From contig CAKRJH010000014.1 in NCBI GenBank assembly GCA_934351255.1, forward strand, positions 5,060-69,059: a DNA stretch of 64,000 nucleotides, written 5' to 3'. Shown here in pieces: positions 54,067-63,770 of the stretch (position 1 is its first letter; each line of letters opens with the position of its first letter). The stretch is from an uncultured Lachnospiraceae bacterium (GTDB taxonomy: Bacteria; Bacillota; Clostridia; Lachnospirales; Lachnospiraceae). A model generated the notes under the pieces. It did no database searches. It saw only the letters and a list, made by a program, of their open reading frames with translations, and was not told the DNA's origin. Made by a program: the position numbers and the translations under genes.

Positions 54067-55701
54067 CTAACCCTGATTCTCCTGGGCTACCAGCTGATCT
54101 GCTCCATAAATCTTGCGCAGTTTCGGCTTCTCGATCTTTCCGGTCGCATTTCTCGGAATCTCCGCAAAGATGATCTCCTTTGGTCTCTTATAACGAGGCA
54201 TTTCCAGACAGAACTCCTCGATCTCCTCTTTTGTACAGGTCATCCCATCTTTGACCTCGATGATTGCCGCCGTCTTCTCCCCCAATCGACGATCCGGCAG
54301 TCCGATCACTGCAACATCCTTTACCTTGTCAAAACGACGGATATAATCCTCTATCTGTACCGGATAAATATTTTCTCCACCGCTGACGATCACGTCTTTC
54401 TTACGGTCTACCAGGAAATAAAAACCATCCTCGTCCTGCATTGCCATATCTCCGGTGAGAAGCCAGCCATCCTTGATCGTCTCGCTGGTGGCCTTCTCAT
54501 CATTATAATAGCAGGTCATAACGCCGGGTCCCTTCACACAAAGTTCCCCTACAGAACCCTGCGGCACAGTATTGCCTTCCTCATCAATGATCTTGCATTC
54601 CCAACGATATCCCGGAACGCCAATCGCTCCTACTTTGTGGATATTTTCTATGCCAAGGTGTACACAGCCCGGACCGGTAGACTCCGAAAGACCATAGTTT
54701 GTATCGTATTGATGATTTGGAAAATATTCCTTCCAGCGCTTGATCAGAGAAGGCGGTACCGGCTGTGCGCCGATATGCATCAGTCTCCACTGATCCAGAT
54801 GATAATTTTCCAGTTTCAGATCTCCGCGATCCAGAGCATCCAGAATATCCTGTGCCCATGGAACCAGCAGCCATACCAGAGTACATCTCTCGCTGGATAC
54901 GGCATCCAGAATGATCTCCGGCTTCGTGCCCTTGAGCAGCACCGCCTTGCTTCCCGCAACCAGACTGCCCATCCAATGGAACTTGGCACCGGTATGATAC
55001 AGCGGAGGAATACACAGGAAAGTGTCCTCCCGGTTCGTGCCATGATGCTTCTGTTCCATCTGCGCCGCCTGTGTCAGACTGCGGTGCTTATGCAAAATTG
55101 CCTTTGGAAATCCTGTCGTTCCGGAAGAAAAATAGATTGCACCATAATCATCATCTGTAATCTCGACATCCGGTGTCTGGCTGGAACAATCCGCAACCAG
55201 CTCATGATAACTCTCCGCAAAGCTCGGACAGCCATCCCCTACATAGATCAGCAGACGTCCCTTGGACAATCTGTCAGCATACCTCTCGACACGTCCGATA
55301 AACGCCGGTCCAAATACCAGCATATCGACCTCGGCAAGTTCCGCACAATACAAGATCTCATCCGCATCATAACGGAAGTTAAATGGAACTGCGATGGCTC
55401 CTGTCTTAAGTACGCCAAAGTAGATTGGAAGCCACTCCAGACAGTTGTACATCAGGATTGCTACTTTATCGCCTTTTTTGATGCCTCGATTGATCAGCAT
55501 ATTGGCAAAACGGTTTGCCTTTTCATTGAACACACTCCATGTAATCTCCCTGCGATATGGTTCAAATGCTGTCGGCTGGATCAGCTCATACTCCTTCCAT
55601 GTCGTTCTTCTGGTATCTTTCTCCTCCGGATTGAGCTCTACCAGGGCTACCTCATTGGGATAGAGTCTGGCATTTCTTTCCAGATATTCCATAACTGGCA
55701 T
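54067..55701 (-). CDS. Acyl-CoA synthetase / AMP-dependent ligase, 544 aa
   Basis: ANL-superfamily enzyme activating a carboxylic acid with ATP and CoA. AMP-binding P-loop YFSSGTTGFPKAI, YGLSESTGPG, DGWLLTGDMA, and the C-terminal catalytic lysine in NATGKIEKPKL are all present. Chain-length or aromatic specificity cannot be read off. The ATG at 55701 follows AAAGGA. The frame to 55734 lacks support. No thioesterase or beta-oxidation genes nearby. Confidence 0.9.
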   Translation of the reverse strand: MPVMEYLERNARLYPNEVALVELNPEEKDTRRTTWKEYELIQPTAFEPYRREITWSVFNEKANRFANMLINRGIKKGDKVAILMYNCLEWLPIYFGVLKTGAIAVPFNFRYDADEILYCAELAEVDMLVFGPAFIGRVERYADRLSKGRLLIYVGDGCPSFAESYHELVADCSSQTPDVEITDDDYGAIYFSSGTTGFPKAILHKHRSLTQAAQMEQKHHGTNREDTFLCIPPLYHTGAKFHWMGSLVAGSKAVLLKGTKPEIILDAVSSERCTLVWLLVPWAQDILDALDRGDLKLENYHLDQWRLMHIGAQPVPPSLIKRWKEYFPNHQYDTNYGLSESTGPGCVHLGIENIHKVGAIGVPGYRWECKIIDEEGNTVPQGSVGELCVKGPGVMTCYYNDEKATSETIKDGWLLTGDMAMQDEDGFYFLVDRKKDVIVSGGENIYPVQIEDYIRRFDKVKDVAVIGLPDRRLGEKTAAIIEVKDGMTCTKEEIEEFCLEMPRYKRPKEIIFAEIPRNATGKIEKPKLRKIYGADQLVAQENQG

Positions 55702-55946
55702 AATATCTTTTCCTTTCTCACGTTCATTGTGCACTCTGCACTGCGCTTACTCTATTGTACCACACCGCCATTATTTGTACAAATTATCTTGTTTTTTTTC
55801 TCAAAGAAGATATAATCTCGTCAAATTGCCTAATTGTAAAGTCGCTGTCCATATAAGATAATAAAGTTGTTTTGCATTTTAAGTATCAGATTGTATTTTC
55901 TGACAATGATATGCCACCGGCAATGGGCGGCAAAGTGAGGTTACAT

Positions 55947-56627
55947 ATGAATTTTTTACAGGATATCAAAAAACCATCTTGGTGGAGCAGCTTCTTTATC
56001 ATGCTGTTTTCTGTCATTGGAATGGGTCTGGGTGTTGCACTTCTAAAGATTACTGATATGGGAACGGATCCCTGTTCCTCCATGAATTACGGCGTGGCTG
56101 CCCTACTGGCACGCAAAACCGGCAATAGCTCTCTATGGACCTTTGGCAATTACCAGGCCATGTTTAATACCGTTTTCCTGATTTTTGTTATTCTATTCGG
56201 CCGACAGCTGATTGGTACCGGCACGATTGGAAATATGTTTCTGGTCGGGTACTCTGCAGACTTCTTCACCTGGGTTCTCAAGGATCTGATCGGAGTTCCG
56301 GACCATCTTTCCCTGGGCGTACGCCTGTGTATCCTGTTTCCTGCGCTGCTTTTCTTCGTGACGGTTGCAGCTCTTTATATGCAGTCCGGCCACGGTATGG
56401 CCCCGTATGACGGCTTTCCTTTTATCATCAGCGGCTGGCTGGAAAAGGCCACCGGAAAAACTTACTGGTTTAAGGTGATCCGCTACACTCTGGATGCTCT
56501 TGCCACTCTGCTGGGGTTCGCCCTCGGAGGCGCTGCCGGAATCACCACAGTACTCATGGTCATCCTTCTGGCTCCGGCTGTTGAACTTGCCGGCAAATTT
56601 ATGGAAACCCATTTCTCACACTCTTAA
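55947..56627 (+). CDS. YczE/YitT-type integral membrane protein, 226 aa
   Basis: About five to six helices with the YczE-like motif GLGVALLKITDMGTDPCSSMN near the N-terminus and MAPYDGFPFIIS in the middle. The role of this family is not established. GAGG lies 7 nt before the ATG at 55947. The frame upstream to 55872 has no ribosome site. A terminator follows at 56701. Confidence 0.8.
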   Translation: MNFLQDIKKPSWWSSFFIMLFSVIGMGLGVALLKITDMGTDPCSSMNYGVAALLARKTGNSSLWTFGNYQAMFNTVFLIFVILFGRQLIGTGTIGNMFLVGYSADFFTWVLKDLIGVPDHLSLGVRLCILFPALLFFVTVAALYMQSGHGMAPYDGFPFIISGWLEKATGKTYWFKVIRYTLDALATLLGFALGGAAGITTVLMVILLAPAVELAGKFMETHFSHS

Positions 56628-56700
56628 ATGTCGAATTGAGAATGAAAGATACTGTAAAAAAGGGCAAAACCAGATATAAAAGAATACCATGAAAATAATA

Positions 56701-56764
56701 AAAGCTACAGATCTTGCATGGATTGAGGGTTCACCTCAAGTATCATGTAAACCTGTAGCTTTTT
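56701..56764 (+). terminator. Terminator with nested hairpin
   Basis: AAAGCTACAG / CTGTAGCTTT outer stem, an inner TTGAG / CTCAA stem and five T at the end, downstream of the YczE-type gene. With the convergent metG it may act both ways. Confidence 0.75.
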
Positions 56765-56852
56765 CTTTCGTTTATATACTATATCGGATATACACTATAT
56801 CGGAGAATTCTTCTTCCATCTATACACCAGTCTTTATTGCATGTCATACCCA

Positions 56853-58844
56853 TTAACAGATCTCTGCTCCGGATGGCATGGTCTTCTCCGGTGTCATCAA
56901 TGCCAGATTGCCTTCCGCATCCTCAGCACACAGAAGCATTCCCTCAGACAATACACCTGCCAGTTTAGCCGGTTTTAAGTTCACCAGAACCATTACCTTC
57001 TTGCCAACCATCTCTTCCGCAGAATAGTATTTCTTAATTCCGGAGACAATCTGTTTCACTTCGCTGCCGATCTTAACCTGGGAGCAAAGCAGCTTCTTGG
57101 ACTTCTTTACTTCCTCACAGGCAATGATCTCTCCTACCTGGAACTGCATCTTCATAAAGTCATCGAATGTCACCTCCGGCTTGGACGGAATATCGATGCC
57201 CTCTTCTTCCTTCTGAGGCTCTTCGGTCACACCTGCTGCCGCTCTCTGCGTTGCCTGAATCTCCTCTGCCTTTTTCAGTACCTCCGCCATATCCAGACGC
57301 ATAAATAAGATCTCCGGCTTCTCGGTTACCTTTGTGCCATTCACATAGCCACCAAATGTAGATAACTCTTCCAGTGGTCTCTTTGGGGCATGTAACTGCT
57401 CCAGGATCTTCTCAGTGGTCTGTGGCATAAATGCTTCCAGCAGACAAGCTCCGATAGAAATACTCTCGATCAGATTGTATAACACCGTAGACAGACGATC
57501 CTTCTTTGCCTCATCTTTGCCAAGTACCCATGGCTCTGTCTCATCGATATATTTGTTACATCTCTTAAATAATGTAAATACCTCTGTGATGGCATCTGCT
57601 ACACGCAGCTTATCCATCTTTTCTTCAACTTTGGCTGCAGTTCCCGTAACCAGCGCTTTCAGGTCATCATCTACAGGCTCTGACACGCCCATATCCTGTG
57701 CCACACCACCCAGATATTTGTTCGTCATGGAGATGGTACGGTTAACCAGATTGCCCAGTGTATTGGCCAGGTCGGAGTTCATTCGCTCTACCATCAGCTC
57801 CCAGGTAATCACGCCATCATTCTCAAATGGCATCTCATGAAGCACGAAATAACGCACCGCATCCACGCCAAACAGATCCACCAGATCATCCGCATAGATG
57901 ATATTTCCCTTGGATTTGCTCATCTTATCGCCACCCTGCAGCAGCCATGGATGACCGAATACCTGCTTTGGCAGAGGCTCGCCCAGAGCCATAAGGATGA
58001 TCGGCCAGTAAATTGTATGGAAACGGATAATATCTTTTCCGATCAGATGGAGATCTGCAGGCCAGAACTTCTTGTAGAGATCGACACCATTCTCATCCAG
58101 ACGATCCTCTCCATCCACATCGTATCCCAGGCCGGTAATGTAGTTTGACAATGCGTCCAGCCATACATAGACAATGTGACCCGGATCAAAGTCCACCGGA
58201 ATCCCCCACTTAAAGGAGGTACGGGATACACACAGATCCTGCAGGCCCGGAAGAAGGAAGTTGTTCATCATCTCATTCTTACGGGACTCCGGCTGGATAA
58301 ATTCCGGATGCGTGTTGATATGTTCGATCAGACGATCCGCATACTTGGACAGTTTCAGGAAATATGCCTCCTCCCTGGCCGGCTGACACTCTCTGCCACA
58401 GTCAGGACATTTGCCGTCTACCAACTGGGAGGTCGTAAAGAAGGACTCACATGGCGTACAGTACATTCCCTCATAAAATCCCTTGTAAATGTCTCCCTGG
58501 TCATACAGTTTCTTAAAAATTTTCTTGACCTGCTCCTCGTGATCCTTATCCGTCGTCCGGATAAATCTGTCATAAGAGGTATTCATGAGATCCCAGATGC
58601 TCTTGATCTCACCGGATACATCATCTACAAATTTCTTTGGGGTCACCCCGGCTTCCTGTGCCTTGAGCTCAATCTTCTGTCCGTGTTCGTCTGTTCCTGT
58701 CTGAAAACGCACATCATAACCCTGCTGTCTCTTAAAACGCACGATACTGTCGGCCAGTACTGCCTCATATGTGTTACCGATGTGCGGCTTACCTGATGTA
58801 TATGCAATCGCCGTCGTCAGATAAAAAGTTTTCTTTTCTGCCAT
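56853..58844 (-). CDS. metG: Methionyl-tRNA synthetase, 663 aa
   Basis: Class I synthetase charging tRNA-Met. KPHIGNTYEAVLADS contains the HIGH-type motif. The zinc knuckle is CTPCESFF ... CPDCGREC, and KMSKSKGNII is the second ATP motif. A C-terminal EMAP/Arc1p-like tRNA-binding domain covers about 560-663 (MKMQFQVGEIIACEEV). GGAGG lies 9 nt before the ATG. It is controlled by the Met T-box directly upstream. Confidence 0.97.
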   Translation of the reverse strand: MAEKKTFYLTTAIAYTSGKPHIGNTYEAVLADSIVRFKRQQGYDVRFQTGTDEHGQKIELKAQEAGVTPKKFVDDVSGEIKSIWDLMNTSYDRFIRTTDKDHEEQVKKIFKKLYDQGDIYKGFYEGMYCTPCESFFTTSQLVDGKCPDCGRECQPAREEAYFLKLSKYADRLIEHINTHPEFIQPESRKNEMMNNFLLPGLQDLCVSRTSFKWGIPVDFDPGHIVYVWLDALSNYITGLGYDVDGEDRLDENGVDLYKKFWPADLHLIGKDIIRFHTIYWPIILMALGEPLPKQVFGHPWLLQGGDKMSKSKGNIIYADDLVDLFGVDAVRYFVLHEMPFENDGVITWELMVERMNSDLANTLGNLVNRTISMTNKYLGGVAQDMGVSEPVDDDLKALVTGTAAKVEEKMDKLRVADAITEVFTLFKRCNKYIDETEPWVLGKDEAKKDRLSTVLYNLIESISIGACLLEAFMPQTTEKILEQLHAPKRPLEELSTFGGYVNGTKVTEKPEILFMRLDMAEVLKKAEEIQATQRAAAGVTEEPQKEEEGIDIPSKPEVTFDDFMKMQFQVGEIIACEEVKKSKKLLCSQVKIGSEVKQIVSGIKKYYSAEEMVGKKVMVLVNLKPAKLAGVLSEGMLLCAEDAEGNLALMTPEKTMPSGAEIC

Positions 58845-58862
58845 AGTTCATATCCTCCTTAT

Positions 58863-59222
58863 AAAAAAACCGCCTTTAATCTCCCGAAAGAGTATTAAAG
58901 ACGGATATCTCCGTGGTACCACTTTAATTTACCTGTGCCTCGCGGTCACAGATCTCAGTCACTGCTCTCCTCATCTGACGATTCGGATTCACAGTGTGAC
59001 GCTTTAACGGGCGCACCCGTCGCAGCCTTGCGAAAATTCCCATCCGGATCACTCCCATGATCTCTAATTTCCGTTCGGTGCGCAGCTCCAAGTCCATCTT
59101 CCCTGTGTTTTGTCGTGCCTGTTCTCAGCAACCAGGCTCTCTGTCACCACGTCCCACAAGTACTCTTCTCTTCCCTGCCTTTTCTATCTTTTTATTTTAG
59201 TGGGCAAACGTCATTTTGTCAA
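58863..59222 (-). promoter_or_regulatory. Met T-box riboswitch leader with promoter and terminator
   Basis: Minus strand: TTGACA (59217-59222), 17 bp, TAAAAT (59194-59199). Stem I has GAGAGCCTGGTTGCTGAGA. The specifier GGGAAGATGGACTTGG holds AUG (59095-59097), the Met codon. T-box core AAAGTGGTACCACGG (about 58910-58924). Terminator CCGTCTTTAAT / ATTAAAGGCGG plus seven T (58863-58904). This fits control of metG by uncharged tRNA-Met. Confidence 0.93.
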
Positions 59223-59355
59223 CCTGGCTTCGTGGTTCTGCGGTTTCAGTATTGTAATTTCCGTTTTCCGGCTTCATGGTTCTTACATCTCAGTTTCCAG
59301 ATCTGATAATTTCCAGTTTCTGTCTTCACCATGTTCATTTCGTAGTTCCATGACT

Positions 59356-60159
59356 TCATGATTCCGGCCGGGAAGGAGATCCCATAAATTCCGGCATATA
59401 CTCCCGGTATCGCAAAGGTATGTTGTTCTGCTGTAACTTCGGATTCTCCCTCTCCTTGATCCGTATCGCATCAAAAAAGGCCTTCCAGAGATCTTCATAT
59501 TCTTCGCGAACCCGGCTCATCTCATCAAGCTGTCTCGCCTCCCGGTCGGACAATTCCCTCATAAACCAGTTACCGTCACGGCTGTGAAAGGTTGCCTTCT
59601 TTCTTCCGGTATCATAGATAATAAAGTATTCCCTGTGAAACCGGTCCGCAAAGTGCTTCGTCACCTGTCCGAGAATATCATTCTCAGGAGCAAAACCAGC
59701 CAACAGGATCGACGGATTCTTCTGTACTTCTCCAAACCTCAGGAATCCAAGGAAATGATGAACCTCATTGGCAATACGCCGGTCAATCTCCAGTGCCCTG
59801 GCTACGCAGGGAATCTGCATGGCTCCACTCACCCTGGATCCCATCGCAAATCCATAAACTACATAATGATAGATTACATCTGCTTTGTCCTCCTGACTGC
59901 TTGTACAGATCCTCAGAACATGCTCCAGAACCTGCACCGAAATCTTCTGCGCAATACTGTCCATCACTTTATCGCGCTTCCGTGGATCTGCAGCTACATC
60001 TATATATTCTGAAAACAGATCTCTGTCTCTGGATATGTTGGCCGACAGTGCCTCGAGCCGGATATAATCATGTCCGTAACGGGAAAGTCCCGCATCATAT
60101 ACCGCAGATAAAATTCCTTCTACACTATCCTCACACTGATATACCCTGATGGGCTTCAT
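59356..60159 (-). CDS. TIGR03915/DUF4130-type putative DNA-repair protein, 267 aa
   Basis: Opening KPIRVYQCEDSVEGILSAVYDA and the middle GFAMGSRVSGAM, with a PSILLAGFAPENDIL-like uracil-DNA-glycosylase-region motif, fit the family always found beside a TIGR03916 radical SAM protein. Its exact reaction is unknown, and a DNA metabolism role is assumed. It overlaps the upstream radical SAM gene by 4 nt (ATGA), so the two are coupled. The gap 59223-59355 holds no gene. Confidence 0.82.
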   Translation of the reverse strand: MKPIRVYQCEDSVEGILSAVYDAGLSRYGHDYIRLEALSANISRDRDLFSEYIDVAADPRKRDKVMDSIAQKISVQVLEHVLRICTSSQEDKADVIYHYVVYGFAMGSRVSGAMQIPCVARALEIDRRIANEVHHFLGFLRFGEVQKNPSILLAGFAPENDILGQVTKHFADRFHREYFIIYDTGRKKATFHSRDGNWFMRELSDREARQLDEMSRVREEYEDLWKAFFDAIRIKERENPKLQQNNIPLRYREYMPEFMGSPSRPES

Positions 60160-61760
60160 AGCCGGTCACCTCTATTCTGAACCAATCCTGCGTCCTGCGA
60201 ACCGACAGAAAAATCATCAAACAACGTGAGTTGTCTGTAAGATACCTGATCCTGCTGATACCCCTGACGCACATTCTCATCTCCTGCAAGAAGCTGTCTG
60301 GTGATAAAGTCCTCCTGCATCTGCAGTCCGCTTGTCATCATCTTACCCCCACAGGTAATGAAATATACTGCTCTCTTCAAAACAACACCCATGGATCTCA
60401 GATCTGCAAAATCTACCTTTCCACTTCTTCTGGCACGCAGGATCCGTCTGGCCGATTTCGGCCCGATACCGGGAACACGAAGAAGTGTATTGAGATCAGC
60501 CCGGTTGATCTCAACCGGAAAATCTTCCAGATGTCCCAGTGCCCAGTCACATTTCGGATCCAGAAACACATTAAAATTTGGTCTTTCTCTTGATAAAAGT
60601 TCCTTCGATTCAAATCCATAGTAACGCATCAGAAAATCAGCCTGATACAGACGATGCTCCCTCTTCAGCGGAGGTCCTCCCGTCAATCCGGGCAGCGTCG
60701 TATCCTGATTTACATTCACAAATGCAGAATAGAATACCCTTTTCAGATCAAACTGCCGATACAGAGCCTCCGCCACAGAGACGATCTCAAGGTCTGTCTC
60801 CGGCGTGGCTCCCACGATCATCTGTGTGCTCTGTCCCGCCGGTACAAATCCTCTGTGTGTGTCCACACGATTCCACTGAGTAAGCCCATAGGAACCCTCT
60901 CGGGCGATAAGTCCCACTGATCCGGTACGCTCCTGTGAATTTCCCACAATCCCTCTATCGATACCACTTTCCATACCGATTCCGGAGGCGCCTGCCTGAC
61001 CGCCGGTTACACCATTAAGAACATTCAGTTCCTTCCTCCCCTGAACGATCTCTTCTCCCGGCAGTCTCCCTCTTCCCATACGCCGGTTCGTATACCAATA
61101 TGCGCTGTGATTTCCTCCCTTCATGCCCAGTTCCGCTCTGCTCTGGGCCATTCCGGACTGTATCTGTCTCATAGGTGTCAATATCGTCTTCCGGCTCTTT
61201 CCCGGCGCCAGCTGCTTCAATCCTGCCGCCGTAGGAAGTTCCATATTCACACTCATACGATCCGCATACCACCCGGCCATCTCGACCAGAGCCGGATCCG
61301 CTCCGGGAATCGTCTTGCAGTGAATGTAGCCCTCAAACCGATGAACTCTCCTGAGATCATGAAGTGTCCTGCAGATCAGTTCCATCGTATGATCCGGTGA
61401 TTCGACGATTCCTGAACTCAGAAACAATCCCTCAATATAATTCCTCCGATAAAATTCCAATGTCAGTCTGCATACCTCATCCGGCGTAAATGTCGCTCTG
61501 GGGACATCATTGGAAACACGGTTCACACAGTATTTGCAATCATGAATACATTCATTTGTAAAAAGAATCTTCAATAAAGAAACACAACGTCCATCCGCTG
61601 AAAATGTATGACATATCCCACATGCCTTTGTGTTTCCGAGATCTCCTTTGCCACCCTTGCGGTCTACACCACTGGAGGTACAGGCTACATCGTACTTGGC
61701 AGCATCTGCCAGAATCTCCAGTTTACTCTGTATCGAGGCATCCACAGACTGGAACAGCAT
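60156..61760 (-). CDS. TIGR03916-type DNA modification/repair radical SAM protein, 534 aa
   Basis: Radical SAM cluster motif ECIHDCKYC (C71, C75, C78). The C-terminal helix-hairpin-helix LNTLLRVPGIGPKSARRILRAR binds DNA. Between the barrel and the PAGQSTQMIVGATPETD stretch there is a Gly/Arg-rich segment of about 85-100 residues (about 208-308). It makes this protein much longer than the roughly 420 residues I recall for the family. The ATG at 61760 (MLFQSVDAS) with GGAGG 8 nt upstream is preferred to 61790. Coupled to the TIGR03915 gene. Confidence 0.82.
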   Translation of the reverse strand: MLFQSVDASIQSKLEILADAAKYDVACTSSGVDRKGGKGDLGNTKACGICHTFSADGRCVSLLKILFTNECIHDCKYCVNRVSNDVPRATFTPDEVCRLTLEFYRRNYIEGLFLSSGIVESPDHTMELICRTLHDLRRVHRFEGYIHCKTIPGADPALVEMAGWYADRMSVNMELPTAAGLKQLAPGKSRKTILTPMRQIQSGMAQSRAELGMKGGNHSAYWYTNRRMGRGRLPGEEIVQGRKELNVLNGVTGGQAGASGIGMESGIDRGIVGNSQERTGSVGLIAREGSYGLTQWNRVDTHRGFVPAGQSTQMIVGATPETDLEIVSVAEALYRQFDLKRVFYSAFVNVNQDTTLPGLTGGPPLKREHRLYQADFLMRYYGFESKELLSRERPNFNVFLDPKCDWALGHLEDFPVEINRADLNTLLRVPGIGPKSARRILRARRSGKVDFADLRSMGVVLKRAVYFITCGGKMMTSGLQMQEDFITRQLLAGDENVRQGYQQDQVSYRQLTLFDDFSVGSQDAGLVQNRGDRL

Positions 61761-61879
61761 AACCATTCCCTCCTTCCCGGTATCGAACATATGTTCTTAT
61801 TTTGTCTATCATAACACCCTGCATGCACTCTGTCAACATCCATATTTTCCCATTGTCTATTTCTTTTTTATGCGGCCGA

Positions 61880-61955
61880 TTGACATAAAACAAAAATTAT
61901 GTTAGTTTAAGAACGTACAAAGGCGTACTCCTTCAGAGAGTGCGCCTATTTTTAT
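61880..61955 (+). promoter_or_regulatory. Promoter and early terminator in the lrp leader
   Basis: TTGACA (61880-61885) is a likely -35, and the -10 is poor. Starting about 61921, AGGCGtACTC / GAGTgCGCCT with a 7-nt loop and a T-rich tail forms a terminator between this promoter and the Lrp gene at 62003. No plus-strand gene lies upstream for it to terminate, so it may attenuate the Lrp message. Confidence 0.5.
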
Positions 61956-62002
61956 TAAATTATTTTGCAAATGACACATTGTGACAGAAAGGAATATCCA
62001 TT

Positions 62003-62455
62003 ATGAAAAAAAATGAACTGGATCACATTGATTATGAAATATTGAACATGTTGCAGGAAAATGCACGGATTCCACTCAAAGAAATCGCAGCGAAAGTATT
62101 TCTGTCCTCGCCCGCCGTCTCTGCGCGCATAGACACATTGGTTCAGAAAGGTTATATCGAAGGATTTCATGCACAGATCAATCCGGAGGTGATGGGCTAC
62201 CATATCAAAGCATTTATCAATCTGGAAGTAGCCCCGGGAGACAAGCAGGAATTCTATCCTTACATCAAGGGATGTCCCAATGTACTGGAATGTAACTGCG
62301 TCACCGGCGATTACTCCATGCTCCTGGAAGTCCTGTTCCAAAGCACGATCGAACTGGATCAGTTCATCGGGGAACTGCAGCATTACGGGCGGACAAAAAC
62401 CCTGATCGTCTTTTCCACCTCTGTGGAGCACCGCGGTATTCTTCTCGAAAAATAA
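62003..62455 (+). CDS. Lrp/AsnC-family transcriptional regulator, 150 aa
   Basis: N-terminal winged HTH (LDHIDYEILNMLQENARI, PLKEIAAKVFLSSPAVSARI) and C-terminal RAM/ligand domain (INPEVMGYHIKAFI, CVTGDYSMLLEVL). Global or local regulator sensing an amino acid. AAAGGA lies before the ATG. Ligand and targets unknown. A terminator-like hairpin lies in its leader. Confidence 0.9.
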   Translation: MKKNELDHIDYEILNMLQENARIPLKEIAAKVFLSSPAVSARIDTLVQKGYIEGFHAQINPEVMGYHIKAFINLEVAPGDKQEFYPYIKGCPNVLECNCVTGDYSMLLEVLFQSTIELDQFIGELQHYGRTKTLIVFSTSVEHRGILLEK

Positions 62456-62596
62456 TAATGAACTTTCTATAAAATGCATTGTTGGAGAGTCAAAAAAGAG
62501 CTATACTATCCTTACAAAACAAGGCTTCGAATGGATGATCGTGTGAATCTTGCAGACGTAGCATATTCGCACTCCATCCGCGGAATGGAGGTTATT

Positions 62597-62941
62597 ATGG
62601 CTTTTTTTGATGACATGAAAAATGCATTTAAGGCAGCCGGACAGGATGTAACTGACAAGGCAAAGGAAGTGGGCGATACTGCCCGTGTAAAAGTAGATAT
62701 CCATCAGAAACAGGAAGATCTCAAGTCTTTGTATGTCGAGCTTGGACATCGTTTCTACGAAGAACATCAGCAGGACGATCCGGCAGATGCCCAGGTAGAA
62801 CGCGTTCGCCAGCTCACACAGGAATTAGACGAACTGAACGAATCCCTTCTGGATCTTCAAGGCAACAAACGTTGTCCGAACTGTGGTTTTATCACTACCA
62901 AAGCCATGAATGTCTGTGGAAACTGCGGCCACGAATTTTAA
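62597..62941 (+). CDS. Small zinc-ribbon coiled-coil protein, 114 aa
   Basis: Start at ATG 62597 (MAFFDDMKNAFKAAGQDV) with GGAGG 5 nt upstream. The longer frame to 62474 lacks a site. Residues about 10-85 form a helical coiled coil (VDIHQKQEDLKSLYVELG ... LTQELDELNESLLDLQ). The end is a zinc ribbon CPNCGFIT ... CGNCGHEF. Family role unknown. Confidence 0.8.
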   Translation: MAFFDDMKNAFKAAGQDVTDKAKEVGDTARVKVDIHQKQEDLKSLYVELGHRFYEEHQQDDPADAQVERVRQLTQELDELNESLLDLQGNKRCPNCGFITTKAMNVCGNCGHEF

Positions 62942-62979
62942 TGTATTTTTCTCATGCGATCACCCGCCACACAAAATAT

Positions 62980-63606
62980 CTACAAGTGATATGTCTGTGT
63001 GGCGATTTCTTTTGCCGTATTTTCTCTGCGTGTCGCATAGACAAACACGCTGTCCATCTGCTGGTAAAAAGATTTCAATGCTTTGATCATCTGTATTCTT
63101 CCAAATTCCCCAAACTCCCGGAACGGATCATCCAGAAGCAGCACCTGAGGTTTCTTGGCTAAAGCCTTTGCAAGCGCGATCCGCTGCTGTTCCTCGAGCG
63201 TCATCTGCTTCGGTTTCTGCTCCAGCAGTCTCGTAATCTCCAATCCCTCCGACACCCAGTAAAGTCGTTTTTCCTTTTCCGAAACCGACAATTTTTCCTG
63301 GCGCATTCCATATAAAATATTCTGTCTGGCTGTCATCGGCACATACAACGCCGGTCGTGTAAAGACCATAGCTACGTTTTTCTTGGAGGCACGCTTCTTC
63401 ATAGCCTGCCCGTCAATATAAATTTCACCTGAGGTTACATCCTCCAGTCCGGCGATCATGCGCAGTAATGTCGTCTTCCCGCAGCCCGCTGCGCCATCAA
63501 TCACCAGAAATTCTTTGCCGACCATGATCAGATTGATATCCTTTAACAATGGATCAGCAACTCCCTTCAATGATTTGGTTACCCCATGCAATGCCAGCTT
63601 ACTCAT
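62980..63606 (-). CDS. Degenerate ABC transporter ATPase domain, 208 aa
   Basis: Walker A GAAGCGKTTLLRM is good. The signature LSGGQ is replaced by MTLEEQQRIALAKAL. Walker B VLLLDDPFREFGEF lacks the catalytic Glu (DD in place of DE), and the switch histidine is not seen (VYATRRENTA). Resembles MalK/CysA-type proteins but short. No permease is nearby. It may bind ATP without hydrolysing it efficiently, or be a decaying paralogue. Confidence 0.8.
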   Translation of the reverse strand: MSKLALHGVTKSLKGVADPLLKDINLIMVGKEFLVIDGAAGCGKTTLLRMIAGLEDVTSGEIYIDGQAMKKRASKKNVAMVFTRPALYVPMTARQNILYGMRQEKLSVSEKEKRLYWVSEGLEITRLLEQKPKQMTLEEQQRIALAKALAKKPQVLLLDDPFREFGEFGRIQMIKALKSFYQQMDSVFVYATRRENTAKEIATQTYHL

Positions 63607-63637
63607 AGCAATCCCCCTTCGGTGCGCTATTCACCAG

Positions 63638-63677
63638 TTATCCACATTTTTTGTGATTTTAAGGCCGGTTATCCACT
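63638..63677 (+). other. Two DnaA-box-like 9-mers
   Basis: TTATCCACA (63638-63646) is a perfect DnaA box and TTATCCACT (63669-63677) differs by one base. Both have the same orientation, 31 bp apart, just upstream of the degenerate ABC gene. The rest of 63607-63770 is AT-rich with no gene. Confidence 0.4.
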
Positions 63678-63770
63678 TTTCTATGTGAAAATCTCTTATA
63701 TTGGTGTGATTATTCAATTTAATTTTACAATATTATTTCCGCAGAACAAAGAAAAAGTTTTCTATAAACT

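Noticed and set aside
54049..55815. 588-codon plus-strand frame
   Set aside because: Antisense to the acyl-CoA ligase, which carries all ANL motifs.
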